Of a stretch of DNA of 64,000 nt, positions 46,674-57,500 are shown in pieces. The first letter of the stretch is position 1. Every line of letters starts with the position of its first letter. Location: the NCBI GenBank assembly GCA_948099385.1, contig CANUEZ040000024.1:27749001-27813000 (forward strand), written 5' to 3'. Source of the DNA: Fasciola hepatica (lineage: Eukaryota; Platyhelminthes; Trematoda; Plagiorchiida; Fasciolidae). Made by a program: the position numbers and the translations under genes. The notes below the pieces were generated by a model. The model saw only the letters and a program-made list of their open reading frames with translations, did no database searches and was not told where the DNA came from.

Positions 46674-47367
46674 TAAACCTTTTTCACACCAGTAATCGAG
46701 GTGGATAAAGAAACACCATTTATACCACACAATCTCCGTCAAACACGTTACAGTGCTCGTGGTCTTTCGTTGACATTACAGAAGGTTCTTTCCGATATGT
46801 GGTGATGAATGCGATTCCATTATACATCCCGATACATACACGCATGCACGACGCACTTCTACATCCCGTAAACCCAGCATACATGTGACAGTGTTCTTTG
46901 TTTGCCTTTGTTGACGCTACCGAATGCCCTTGCATATGTGGAAGTAGCGGAGCTCAGGTCACACACACATGCTACATTTTACTCGTTTTCTTGCCACGCG
47001 GTCTTTTGTTGACATTGCAGAAAGTCCTCCTTTGATGTGTAGTCATACCTGTGATTTCATTGTAACCCCGGCACACACACACACGCACACACACACACTC
47101 AAGCACGTACATCCAGGACCGGACGGCCCCTTACGAGGACAACGTCTATGCGACCATTCACGCCCGCCATCGGTAATTTGGTCTTGTGGAAGATGTAGAC
47201 TAGCCTCACGTCTATGTATCCAATGGATTAGGTGCGACCAGTAGTAGAACGTCGACGACGAGCATTAGACGCGCACTGGCAGCAGGGCCTAGGCAGGTAG
47301 GAAGAATCAGTACCTTTATACCGAACCTTTGACTTTGCTAAGGATCCAGGAGGATTTCGGTGGGCGG
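46674..47367 (+). repeat. 3' non-coding region of BEL/Pao element with degenerate 239-bp duplication
   Basis: Two similar blocks begin at about 46759 (GTCTTTCGTTGACATTACAG) and 46998 (GTCTTTTGTTGACATTGCAG), and each ends in a CA-rich stretch followed by a TACATCC word. The second block holds (CA)n at 47072-47098. The final bases before the LTR (AGGAGGATTTCGGTGGGCGG) are purine-rich, like a polypurine tract. Confidence 0.7.
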
Positions 47368-47745
47368 TGTAACAGCCGGTCGTGGAAAATCCCCCTTTTT
47401 TCCCTCGCGATTCAGTGTTTTTCCCAACACCACTCATTTTCATACACTATTGACTTGCCTTTACGAACTGGTTGTTTTTCTGGACCAATTGTTGTTTGTT
47501 CGCGCCCAGAGCGCTATTTTGGCACATCCTTGTTCTGGACCTGCGTGACGCACGTGCTGTCTGCTCACACGCTGCTATTCGGTTTCTCGTTGTTGAGTCC
47601 TTGTGATCGTATTATTGAGGTTTGTATATTGTTTATGTCATTGTTTATTTTAATAATCTAGTATCGTAGAATATCACGGATAATCGTCTTCTGATTTCGG
47701 GATCCGTTGCGAATTTGGCTACGCATTGCTCAAACGTTCGTAACA
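47368..47745 (+). repeat. 3' LTR of the BEL/Pao element
   Basis: 378 bases matching 41071-41448 with two substitutions. It is followed directly by the right target duplication CTCGG at 47746-47750. Confidence 0.97.
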
Positions 47746-47750
47746 CTCGG
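47746..47750 (+). repeat. 5-bp target-site duplication, right copy (CTCGG)
   Basis: It follows the 3' LTR end CGTAACA and joins the LINE sequence TGCTCAGCCC. The empty-site duplicate reads ACCGG at the same place (57802-57806 region). Confidence 0.95.
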
Positions 47751-48707
47751 TGCTCAGCCCTCTGCTCTTCCTCATCTTCATCAACGACCTAGCACGTGCG
47801 CTTACAAACCCCACCCTTATGTTTGCCGATGACGTCAACATAGCTGGAGTAGATATAGAACTGGAAGTGTTAGCAGCACAAAACTGGTCACGCAAACGGG
47901 ACCTTCCACCAAACCTCACCAAGTGTCAATGCTTGACCAAAATACAGGGGCTAGTGAGAATGGTGTGGGTTCTTTGCAAGTGGTTTCTCAGGCCAAAGAC
48001 TTGGGCATTACAGTGGACAACAGCTCCAAGCCATCGAAGCAGTACACCGCAGCAGCCATTAGGGCTAGAAGAGAACTCTTTTGAGTTGGATCCATTATGT
48101 CGTACAGAGAGAGCCGAAGATTTTCATTCTGATATACCAAGCCATATTAGGGCCGCACATGGAGTACTGCTTGCAAGCTTGGGCACTGTAATAACAGGAG
48201 GATATAGGTTGTCTGGAGAAAGTGCAAGAGCTAGTCACTTAAATGCCGACTGGGCAAGCGGGGTATAACTACACAGAGCCCCGTGCTCTGAATCTGTTCT
48301 CGATGAAAAGGCGGCGAGTCCGCAGGGGAATTGATAGCAACCCTCAAGGTAATGAAGAGACTGTCGGGCAAAAATCGAGAAGACTTTCCTCTCCGACCCC
48401 AGAGAACGGCACTAGGGGGCATAGCCTTAGATTACAAAAAAAGCACTCGAGGCCCCAAACTAGGGCAAATTACTTCTCTAACAGAGTGGTACTCTGTTGG
48501 AATAAGCTCCCGGAGTAGGTCATAAATACCGCAGCAGTGAAAGCTTTTAAGAACGCAATAGACCAGTGTTGGGTGGCAGTACACCCCGAATTATGTTAGG
48601 CAGTTTTCAGGGTCAGGTGCAACTTACTAATTTTTCCCACCTTTCTCTGCCAGGGCTGATGCTGCACAAAATTTCTGCCTTTCAGAAAAGGAAGCTCACG
48701 CGGTGTT
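47751..48707 (+). pseudogene. LINE family B relic, 3' part
   Basis: Resumes the RT with VLSPLLFLIFINDLA (running from the duplicated site) and PTLMFADDVNIAG, with the catalytic Asp pair intact at 47828-47833. A frameshift near 47945 moves the reading to VSQAKDLGITVDNSSKPSKQ, and later frames give the C-terminus including VLCWNKLPE and VKAFKNAIDQCW. About 110 bases of 3' non-coding sequence follow. It is colinear with 57806-58762 and shares its frameshift, so the lesion predates the duplication. Confidence 0.9.
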
Positions 48708-48910
48708 CTGGATCTGCGTGGCTCACGGGCTCCTTGTTCGCACGCCGCAATTTGGTTTCCTGTTTGTTAAGTCCTTTTGGTCTCACAATTTAAATTTGTA
48801 TCTGTTTGGTGTCATTGTTCACCCAATAATCTAGTATCGTAGAATATCACGGTTAATTGCCTTTAATTTCGGGATCAGTTGTGAATTTGGTTACGCATTG
48901 CTCAAACTTA
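48703..48910 (+). repeat. BEL/Pao LTR relic (5'-truncated)
   Basis: TGTTCTGGATCTGCGTGGCT ... TAGTATCGTAGAATATCACG ... TTTGGTTACGCATTGCTCAAAC matches the last 200 bases of the 378-bp LTR. It begins inside the LTR, exactly where the LINE family B similarity ends, sharing TGTT at the junction. It is more diverged than the young LTRs. Confidence 0.85.
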
Positions 48911-49210
48911 TGCTAGACTCAGTCACCCTTGTGCTTCGTCCCTTATTGGTTTCTATATGCCTCCGTTAACCGTTAATTCACAGCCCTACTGTATCATCAG
49001 TGTGTGCTTGTTCATGCGCTACACCGGGCCTCTATTTTCTCTAGGTTATGTTTGGTTTTTATGTTTATGAAGCTTCTGACCGTCTGTCATTTAGCTAGAA
49101 AGGCGTAGGAAAAACACCCAAAATTTTCTACGTAGCTTTATACTCTCGAAAAGTTCAACCTACTGACCCATAATCTTCCCTCCTTCTTCACATTATCTCC
49201 CGAACTACTT

Positions 49211-50371
49211 ATGGAAGCTCCAAAGAGCCTCCGTAAACGTTCCAAGGTCCCGGGTGCAAATCAGGCAATTCGTACCGTTAGGCTCAGAAAAACCAGGAAC
49301 ATTCAACTTCAGTCTGCACTCAGTCCATGCTCAGTACCTCTCGTTGATGTTTATGACGTAGTTAACAAAAAAATTAACGAAGTAGATCAAAGAGTGGCGG
49401 ACCTGCATAACCAGATCCAGTCCACGGATGATATTCTATTAAAGATATCCCCTTTATCTGGCATAATGGAACCCACACCTATTGCTAGTCGCCAGAGCCT
49501 AGTCATGGCGGGCCGCTTCTTAGACTCAGTTGCGACTGAAGTTCATAAGCGTATAGCCAACTCCAAAAACGCAAAGGTTTTCAACATCCCTGGTCGACTA
49601 CCCCTGCCGTCAACCAAACTTGCCATCCTGAATGCCTGCAACATGGCACACCACAGGTGCTATTGCACTCGACTGCGCAAAATGTCACAACGCACCGACT
49701 GTCCTTTAAAGTTCCAATTCGCTGACGAAGTAACCGCTAGAGAATTCATAACTAGTTGGCAAATCATTGCCAATGCCACCCCATTCAAAAGAATCAGAAT
49801 ACTACCGGATAAAACGCCCCTCCAAAGAGAGGTTTTTCGATCACTAAAAAGTGCCTTAGCTTCACCAGCACAACCTGTGGCTGAAATATCAGTCGCCGCG
49901 TCTTCGCGCTGCTTGTCGAGCCACCCCGTAACACAAAAGCCCTCAGTTGCCTGCACCACTCTGGTTGACCTAGACCTGACCCCATCTCTAGCACATCCCC
50001 CTAGTAAACGACCCTGCCTTCTACCATCAACCTCCGCTTCTTCAAACGGCAACGATATCCATGCCAAATCCACTATTAGCCCAGGGCCACCAAAATGCCG
50101 TGCATCCAAGCCTGCCGCTGCTAATGCCAGCCTACTGCCCACCGTCTCACCACCGAAAAAGACTCCGGGGAAGTCTGTTGCCAACAGCCCGTCCTGCTCT
50201 GACTCATGTCCCACAGTCTTGCAAACACAGATCGTTCATAAAAGGCATGATCTACCATGTGGCCAATCGTCCCATCGGCAGACAGGACTCTGTGACCCCC
50301 CACAGATTTTAGCTACTCCGGCTACTCCCGTAATCCCCCCTCCCCGTAAGTCTTCTCAGAATCCCATTTAG
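49211..50371 (+). CDS. LINE family A ORF1 protein (RNA-binding, 386 aa)
   Basis: A complete frame with a basic N-terminus (KSLRKRSK, RTVRLRKTRN), a helical, coiled-coil-like stretch at about 55-85 (NEVDQRVADLHNQIQS) and a conserved core at about 98-215 including SLVMAGRFLDSVATEVHKRI, NAKVFNIPG, CPLKFQFADEVTAREF and DKTPLQREVFRSLKSAL. The tail (about 230-386) is rich in Pro, Ser and Ala. The core has the length and pattern expected of an RNA-binding LINE ORF1, but I cannot name a Pfam family with certainty. The same core is found, broken, at 29600-30120 on the minus strand. It likely coats the LINE RNA. It is the only LINE ORF in the window without a visible lesion. Confidence 0.75.
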   Translation: MEAPKSLRKRSKVPGANQAIRTVRLRKTRNIQLQSALSPCSVPLVDVYDVVNKKINEVDQRVADLHNQIQSTDDILLKISPLSGIMEPTPIASRQSLVMAGRFLDSVATEVHKRIANSKNAKVFNIPGRLPLPSTKLAILNACNMAHHRCYCTRLRKMSQRTDCPLKFQFADEVTAREFITSWQIIANATPFKRIRILPDKTPLQREVFRSLKSALASPAQPVAEISVAASSRCLSSHPVTQKPSVACTTLVDLDLTPSLAHPPSKRPCLLPSTSASSNGNDIHAKSTISPGPPKCRASKPAAANASLLPTVSPPKKTPGKSVANSPSCSDSCPTVLQTQIVHKRHDLPCGQSSHRQTGLCDPPQILATPATPVIPPPRKSSQNPI

Positions 50372-50479
50372 AACCCCCACCAAGCACTCCAAATACATCC
50401 CAAATAATTCATACTTGTTGGCAAGCAGGACGCAACCCTGCATCACCCTAAGCAGCCAACCCCACCTCGTTGTATTAGC

Positions 50480-51860
50480 GTGGTACCTCGGCTAATCGAC
50501 AAGGTCCTCCCAACTCCACCTTACAATACAGGCGAAAACGGCCACCGAGTAGCGCATCATCAAGCACCGGGATCAAACACACCGTATTCTCCAAGTATCC
50601 CGAAACAGTTTTCCAATCATCTGGCTGAGCGCCAGCACCTCCCGTCGAACCTCCGTAACCAAATTCTCTCTCCTCCAATGATACAAATAAGTAACCCCCA
50701 GTTGAATTATAACCAATGGTCTCGATTGTCTAGCTCCGCGCCCTTTCCTGAACACAGGATGAGCCACCCCAACCAACTACAGTTATTTCGTCGGTCCTGG
50801 TCAAGCGGCAACTACCCGCCCCCTGCGTACCCCGTTGAACCCAGTCACCACTACTTTCTGCCATCTCACTTGCCGTTACCCATTACCTCAGCATCCAACC
50901 CCCCACCTGGCTACTTCAACCACCCCGGAAATCCCACCTCCCCAAACGACCAATTTTTTTCTTGACGGCACCCCCCCCCCAACCCAGCTTCACCCCTTCT
51001 TCACAATGCCGGCTCCCCACTTTTAACCCCTGTTTAGACTCCTTCGCTTCTATACATGAAAACCCTGTCGTTATGAGTCCACTTAATGATGTTTACCACC
51101 TCGGTAGTGTTAGCCATCAACACCCGCCGATGGTTTTTCCCACTCCACACCATGACTGCACAGTTGCACTTAACTTGCTTCTCATTAACGCTCGCTCATT
51201 ACTGAATAAAACCCATACTCTCCGTAATATAGTACTCTCTTCCGACTTCGACATCATTGTCATAACCGAAACCTGGCTAAATGATCCTGTCCCATTAGAC
51301 CAAACTTCTATTGCTGGTTATCAAACCTTCATGAAAAATCGTCGTCGTCGTGGAGGAGGCTGTCTAATCCACGTTAAAAACAGCTTGCATACCATTCCTC
51401 TCTCTGATCCAATACTGGACTCAATTCAGGACTCAATATGGGTAACGGTTCTTCTGGCCGATTCTCCACTCCATATCGGCTGCGTTTATCGACCACCCAA
51501 TTCAAACATCACGGACCTCGCCCACGTAGTCAAAGCCTTTGACCACTTTGCACTGATACCCTCCTCGTCAGAACTCATTGCTGGCGATTTCAATGCACCT
51601 AGTATCTGCTGGGACACCATGTCACCACCACAATACTTCACGAGCTTCGTTTTGACCATACGCGCAGGGTGCTGGGTCCAGCACGTAGACACCAACCAGA
51701 GGTAACAGCATACTAGACCTGATATTTACCATTGGCCTATCGGACTTGATGACTACCGCTCTCAACCCTTTCCCAGGCAGTGACCATAGAATGGTATCTT
51801 GCAGATTCACAGCCGGACCCATAAACCCCATATGTAGCTCATCTCAACAGCCCCTGCACA
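50480..51860 (+). pseudogene. LINE family A ORF2: proline-rich leader and APE endonuclease
   Basis: The leader (50480-50965) is Pro/Ser/His-rich and changes frame at a C10 run (50971-50980). The frame 50962-51705 then holds the endonuclease: LLLINARSLLNK (Asn), DIIVITETWL (catalytic Glu), GCVYRPPNSNITD and ELIAGDFNAPSICWD. After another frameshift near 51650-51700, GNSILDLIFTIG and FPGSDHRMVSC complete it with S-D-H. Catalytic residues are all present, but two or more frameshifts break it. Confidence 0.85.
50971..50980. repeat. Poly-C tract (C10) at a frame break
   Basis: Ten C residues where the ORF2 leader changes frame. A one-base length difference here would restore a continuous leader, so it could be either a mutation or an assembly error. 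Confidence 0.8.
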
Positions 51861-53950
51861 CGATCAACTGGATGAACCTCAAGCCTATGCTTCAATCCCT
51901 CAACTGGGATGACTACCTCCAACAGCACAACACTCAGCTCGCCAGTGACGTACTCTACCATAAGCTACATAGCTGCTTGTCAGCAATCACCAACATCGGG
52001 ACCAACCGCTCTCAAGCCCGCGGCTCCTACCAAACAAGGCTGCAAAATAAACATGCAAAACTGCAGAAGATCTACAACAAAACCAAAGACTTATCATACT
52101 ATTGCAACTTCACTCTCTGTCATCATCAGTCTTCGGACTAATGAACTGCTGAGGAAGCAGGAGTTTTCGGCCTTGAATTCCTTCGAAAGATCGTACCGAT
52201 TGTCCTGACTGCTGAAGAGCAGAAATCAGAGAGAGCCTACAGGGATACCCTATTTAATTTTGGGAAACAGCACGCAAATTAAATCTGCAGCCGAAGTCGC
52301 TGAGGCGCTCAATAACTTCTTTTCAGAATCCATGACCACTGACGCCACTGTAAATCGGCCACCCGTACCCCTCATCACCGAGCAAGTTCTCTCTGACATT
52401 GAATTCAGTTTGAACGATGTGACCCACCTGCTGCTACGTGTTAGACCCTCCTCCAACCCTGGCTATGACGGCATCCCCCCCCTGCACTCTTTCATCTTGG
52501 TGGAACTGACGTCACTGCTATCTTTATGAATCTCTACAACTTATCCCTTAAAAATGGCATTTTCCCATCCCAGTGGAAAACTTCAACCATTATTCCTATC
52601 CACAAAAAAGGTCCAGTGCATGACCCTTCCTCTTAGCTGCCAGAATAATGGAGCGTTTGATTAAACAGTGGATGTCAGATTATCTTATTTCCCATAACCT
52701 CATTCACAGTGGCCAACATGGCTTCCTGAAGTCACGTTCTTGTACCACATGCCAGTTTGATTTCTTCAACCTACTGACCACGGCAGCTGACGACGGAAAA
52801 TCTATGATTATCATCTACCTCGATATGACCGAGGCTTTTGACCGAGTTCCTCACTCCCGATTGTTAACAAAACTCCGGGCCTATGGTATCCATGACCCGC
52901 TTTTATCATGGATCACCTCTTACCTGTCGGATCGAACCCAGGTTGTATATGCTAATGGTCATCTATCGCAACCGGCGCTTGTCACTAGTGGAGTCATACA
53001 AGGAAGTGTACTTGGTCCGCTATTTTTCTTACTCTAAATTAACGACATTTTTTCGACTGTGCATTAACGACATTTTTTCGACTGTGCAACATGGCACACC
53101 TTTCCTCTTCGCCGACGACATCAAAACCGTGTATGCTTTCCGCCATCAAGATTTGAGCACAGCACCGTCTGAAATAGGTAGTGATCTTGAGAAACTTGAT
53201 CAGTGGTGCACTTCATGGCAGATGTGCTTCTCGACATCTAAAAGCTTCTACACAACCTACAGATGTCAAGTCCCCCTCGGAACTCTGTCACTGAACCAAG
53301 TACCCATCGCCCCAAGCTCATCAGCTTCGATACACTAACAATCTACAATTCTCGGAACATGTCTCATTTCAGACGGCCAGGGCCAGACAGATAATAGGCC
53401 TAGTTCTCAGATCATTTAAGATGAAACATAGTATCCTCCTTACATACCAATCCCACGCTAGACCTCACCTCGAATATTGCCCTATAATCTTCTCTGGAAT
53501 GTCTAAATCTGACAGAATACGCCTGGAGAAAGTCCAGCGCACCTTCACTAAGAAGCTAATGGGGTATTCCTCTCCACTGAGCTATAAAGAGCGATGCATT
53601 CTATTAAAACTTGACCCCGCATGGCTTAGACATGTCAGGATTAACTAGTGTTTTCTATACAGGCTTATTCATTGCTCTGCGTTCACTTCTACCAACTCTA
53701 TACAGTTTTCCCTACCCTCATCTTACCCTCTGCGCCACAGAGACTTCAGTCTGACCATCCTACATTAAAGGCTGGCAATAAGATCCAACTTCTTCCTCAT
53801 TAAATATTCAAAGCTTTGGAATAAGTCATCTCGGACCATTCGCAAATGTGCGTCAATAACCCAGTTCAGCCATGCCCTTAAATCGCAACTTACCGTTAGT
53901 CATATGTTATCTTTGACTAACGCCGGCATATCTGAAGATCGAGCCTATGA
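51861..53950 (+). pseudogene. LINE family A ORF2: reverse transcriptase
   Basis: Ordered pieces: INWMNLKPMLQSLNW (linker), VRPSSNPGYDGIPPLHSF, NGIFPSQWKTSTIIPIHKKG, HSGQHGFLKSRSCTTCQFDF, MIIIYLDMTEAFDRVPHSRL, LVTSGVIQGSVLGPLFFL, TPFLFADDIKTVY (Asp pair at 53114-53119), RPHLEYCPIIFSGMSKSDRI and LEKVQRTFTKKLMGY. The polymerase is broken by a stop at about 53036 and a 25-bp tandem duplication at 53038-53087, and by further frameshifts near 52140, 52530 and 52640. Confidence 0.9.
53038..53087 (+). repeat. 25-bp perfect tandem duplication in LINE RT
   Basis: The unit from ATTAACGACA to CGACTGTGC occurs twice back to back (53038-53062 and 53063-53087). 25 is not a multiple of three, so it shifts the frame just ahead of the FADD box. 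Confidence 0.98.
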
Positions 53951-56741
53951 AGAAGGCATCGAACTTTAGAACCCTAGCTTCAGTCTCTCCTCCCGCTCTC
54001 TGCTATCCGTCGAGCTGGCCTTCAAAAACGGGTTCAACTACTAGGATCATGGCACCATATCCCAAACCTACAATTTTCTGCCTAACGACAGACGCTAGGC
54101 TTACCATCTATTATCACTTTTACGTATAACCCACATTGCAGAAGGATAATTTTAGTCGTTTACAACTATAACCAGCTAGATGCCTGCCGGTTCTCGCTAC
54201 TCACCCACGTTCACCTACCATCACCTAACCCTTATACATCCCTGCCTCATCTAATTCACTAGTCGGTTTTCACAACCATGTCTAAACAATTACTGCCTCC
54301 CTCGCTATATAGTACTAGGGCAGCCATGTAAAACAACTCTCCTCTAGCTGAAGGTTTTAGCCATTGATGTTCTCCCCCAGCGCCAAATTGTCCAGTAGTG
54401 CCGGATCCTAAGACATTAAGTCCCACCACCCACTACTTCACTCCTTGATCCTCTCTTATTTATCCTGGCTTCCTCTCCTCTCAACTTCCTTGCCCGGGGA
54501 TCGATTTGATCTATATATACTATTATAAATCCTTATATGACTTTTGATAGAGCTTATGAGGAAAGCGAGATACTGACCAAGACCCTTGATAATCTAGGAT
54601 GTGCAGCATCATACACCATAGTTGTCATCACCTAAGCGTAAACCTACCAGGTTACAATACCTAAACGTAGTAACTATCATGCCTGAGGCCAGTGCATCAG
54701 AAGTCGTATTTGATTATATGAAATACCACTGGAAGCATGAAAGGTAGTCCTTAAACATTCCCAGTGCTGTCTTTACTTAGTCTTCGCCTTTGTCTCTAAC
54801 CAAAGACGTAGCACCTGTCAGACTCCTCAGCCTCCATCTAGTGATCACCATTAATCACTCACAGCTCAACTTCCGTCCCTGTCACAGAACTTCCATGACT
54901 TGCCTATACAACATTTGATACTTAGCCAGCAAGGCTACAAACCATCTGTGGATCATCCCGACTAATCACGTTTTTGGTGCTGCAAGTCGTACCCCATCCT
55001 TGTGCAGACTGGATTTTTGTTGAACATAAACCCCGTTGAATAATCGCAGGCTGTGGTTGACTCTACCTCCCCCGGCATTTTTTGTCCCATGTAAACGGCA
55101 TGGGGGTTCTGACTTCACGGATAAGTCGAGTGTAAGTGCGGCACTTCTGCAAACATTCCTGGCCGTGATGGTCTCCCTGCACAGATTTGACCACCAATAA
55201 GACATGACCACCAAAAAGTAGATATTGGCATAAAAAAGTGAGAAAAAATACCCCACAGTTTTGTCCTCCAGGCACGCCAGCCTTGTCACGTGTGACTCGT
55301 GTCTCCGGGTTGCAGTGTTGCTACGGATCGACTGGTGTGGTTGACCTATTCCCAACGCGGCTTGTTACATGCGGTCCATGTTTCGGCCGGGGCGTGGGAG
55401 CTGTGGTCGCCCACCAAAAGCAGCTCCGCCTTCTCTGACAGCCAGATACCTGACTGTGATAAAACCATTAAAAAAAATAAAAACGTCAAAAAAATGTGTG
55501 GATCACTCTTGGAGCGCCACGTGCTGGATGCCAGTGGTTGTGTATCGTGCTACCTCCCTACCTGAAGCAGGCCCTTGTGCCGCCTACCCTGAGCACCGTA
55601 TGTAGGTCGTTAGAGTTTGCTTCACTGACGAAAATTCGGACCCATCTCATTCCCATTTCTCACGGCTCTCCAAAACCAGTCCTCACATGGGTGTTTTCCT
55701 GCTTTGCAATACGATAACGACGAAAAGGACACCGCGATAACCATGCAATCATGTCTACGTCCGATTTCCTTGATTATACTCGAGCAAATCTCAGTACGAT
55801 AGTACCATCGAGTAAGAGCATAGATGAACTCACGCTAACGTTCCAAGGCACGTGACCGATTGCCTCTAATGTATCACCTCTGTCACCCCAATAGTTTCTT
55901 CTACTTTAAGGCTCCTCAGAAACTACCCAGTATAGAATAACCACTATGCTGGAAGAGACAGTAACAGCAAAGGGCTACGCTAACAGTGTGCCAGTCTCAT
56001 TCGCTCAGTCCGTTATTTCAAACCTACCTTATCGCCTCGTTGCCAAACTGCGCTCTGAGTGAGCAAACGGTACTGAGGGTTACCATTACTAACTGCTCTA
56101 AACCGTGAGACCCTAGGTCTTTCATTAGTATCCGAGAGATGCCATGCCAACGTGCAAAATCACAAATCCTTTGGGATGCATACACCGTTACCAAACTAGT
56201 GTACGCAACTTCGTTAGCCTGCAGCAGTATAGCACAAATCCACTGCGAGCCTATTTTTACTTAGAATGTGGAGTAGGTGCCATTGGCTGCTCAAATGAAA
56301 CTTCATCCATGCTTCACTCGCACAGACCTAACCAGTCCATTATCTATTGTCTTCATATATCATCATAACCCACAGCTGGAACCACGTCCAGACTGCAACC
56401 CCCCTTTATTTCAGGTCTGTTGTCTCCCATTATCGCAGTCACCAAACCGGATAACCAAGGACGCCACTTTGACTCGTAGGGACAGAGACTCAAGTAAAAC
56501 CTACCATAGCAACTGGGACCGAAATCAAGCCACCCGACAGGAAATACTCCCAATTGCTTATCAGATCATTCAGCTTTTTCTAAAGCAACCAACGCACATT
56601 TCAGTTCACGCGAATCTTGCTAAAATACCACCACACTCAGCCGGTTGACCGACACATACTTTGCCCTGCTAGACGAAACATACCCATATGATGTTGTACT
56701 TTACCAGAAATGACGCTGAATATCACTGAAGGCAAATGCGT

Positions 56742-56743
<2 letters not shown>
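53951..56743 (+). other. Long 3' region of LINE A, non-coding
   Basis: About 2.8 kb, pyrimidine-rich on the plus strand, with no recognised domain. Short frames (for example 55238-55438, 55496-55717, 56277-56648; 54966-55355 minus) show no motif or conserved neighbour. Confidence 0.5.

Positions 56744-56779
<36 letters not shown>
56744..56779. repeat. (TA)18 microsatellite
   Basis: An uninterrupted run of AT dinucleotides, about 36 bases. Confidence 0.95.
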
Positions 56780-56783
<4 letters not shown>

Positions 56784-57500
56784 CAGTGAAACAGCATATT
56801 ACCGCTCAAGTCCATGCGGAGATTTCCCACTTTAATATCCGTTACCACAGTCCACCTTTCCTCCGAACCGTAGCCGGTTGGAAATTGACTCTCCGCTTCT
56901 CGAGGACCTTTCAGTTGCGCTTTCTCATTTCTGAATGGTACATGTTAGGGATCCTGAATCTAAACTCATCTTTTTATGGACTGCTGTTTCTCCAACATCC
57001 ACCAGTGTTCACTTCCACGAAATTGGTCTCGGCACTGTTTCGAAACTCATTCCATTTATTGAACTCCGGTAAATCCGACATTCAGGGGCTGCATCGTTTT
57101 CATGGATCGCTATTCTCTCCGCATGCACCGACTTTCCCGAGAACACTTCTTTACAATTTTTTTTTCTTTCTTCCTTTTCTTGTTCAAAATTTACTCCATC
57201 TGTAGAACCTCAGTAGGCCTCCGTTTCCCCAGCTTGCATCCCTCTCGTTCATAATGCGTCTTTGACACTGCGCCAACGGTTTTTCGAAATCTCCATCGCC
57301 CAGCCCGGATTCGAAACCGGTTTAAAACTGCCGCGCAAACTATTAGTAAAATGATCCATTCAAACTGTTGCTGGCTATGTCTATCTATCGCTGATATTCT
57401 CGACTTTCATACTTTGAATTTGTGAATGTTCCGCCTTGTTGAGTAACGTGTCACACCATGATCATGCGCTAGCGCGTGGGTCTGGACCACGGCCGGGAAA
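56780..57500 (+). other. Last part of the LINE A 3' region
   Basis: No recognised gene. One frame of 141 codons (56780-57205) is F/L/S-rich, as expected from the pyrimidine bias. The end (ATGATCATGCGCTAGCGCG) corresponds to the 3' end of the minus-strand copy. Confidence 0.5.

Larger units (their letters stand above)
41071..47745 (+). mobile_element. Complete, young BEL/Pao LTR retrotransposon (6675 bp)
   Basis: The element has 378-bp LTRs starting TGTAACAG and ending CGTAACA, flanked by CTCGG on both sides. Between them lie a 42-base leader, a Gag-protease-RT-RNase H frame, an integrase frame, and a 694-base 3' non-coding region. By eye the two LTRs differ at two positions (T/C in GACTTG[T/C]CTTTACG and C/T in GCGCTA[C/T]TTTGG), so insertion is recent. 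No envelope-like frame is present. The only coding lesion visible is a frame change between RNase H and integrase. Confidence 0.97.

Noticed and set aside
41071..47745. Endogenous retrovirus with an envelope gene
   Set aside because: There is no envelope-like frame between integrase and the 3' LTR; 46674-47367 is non-coding and repetitive.
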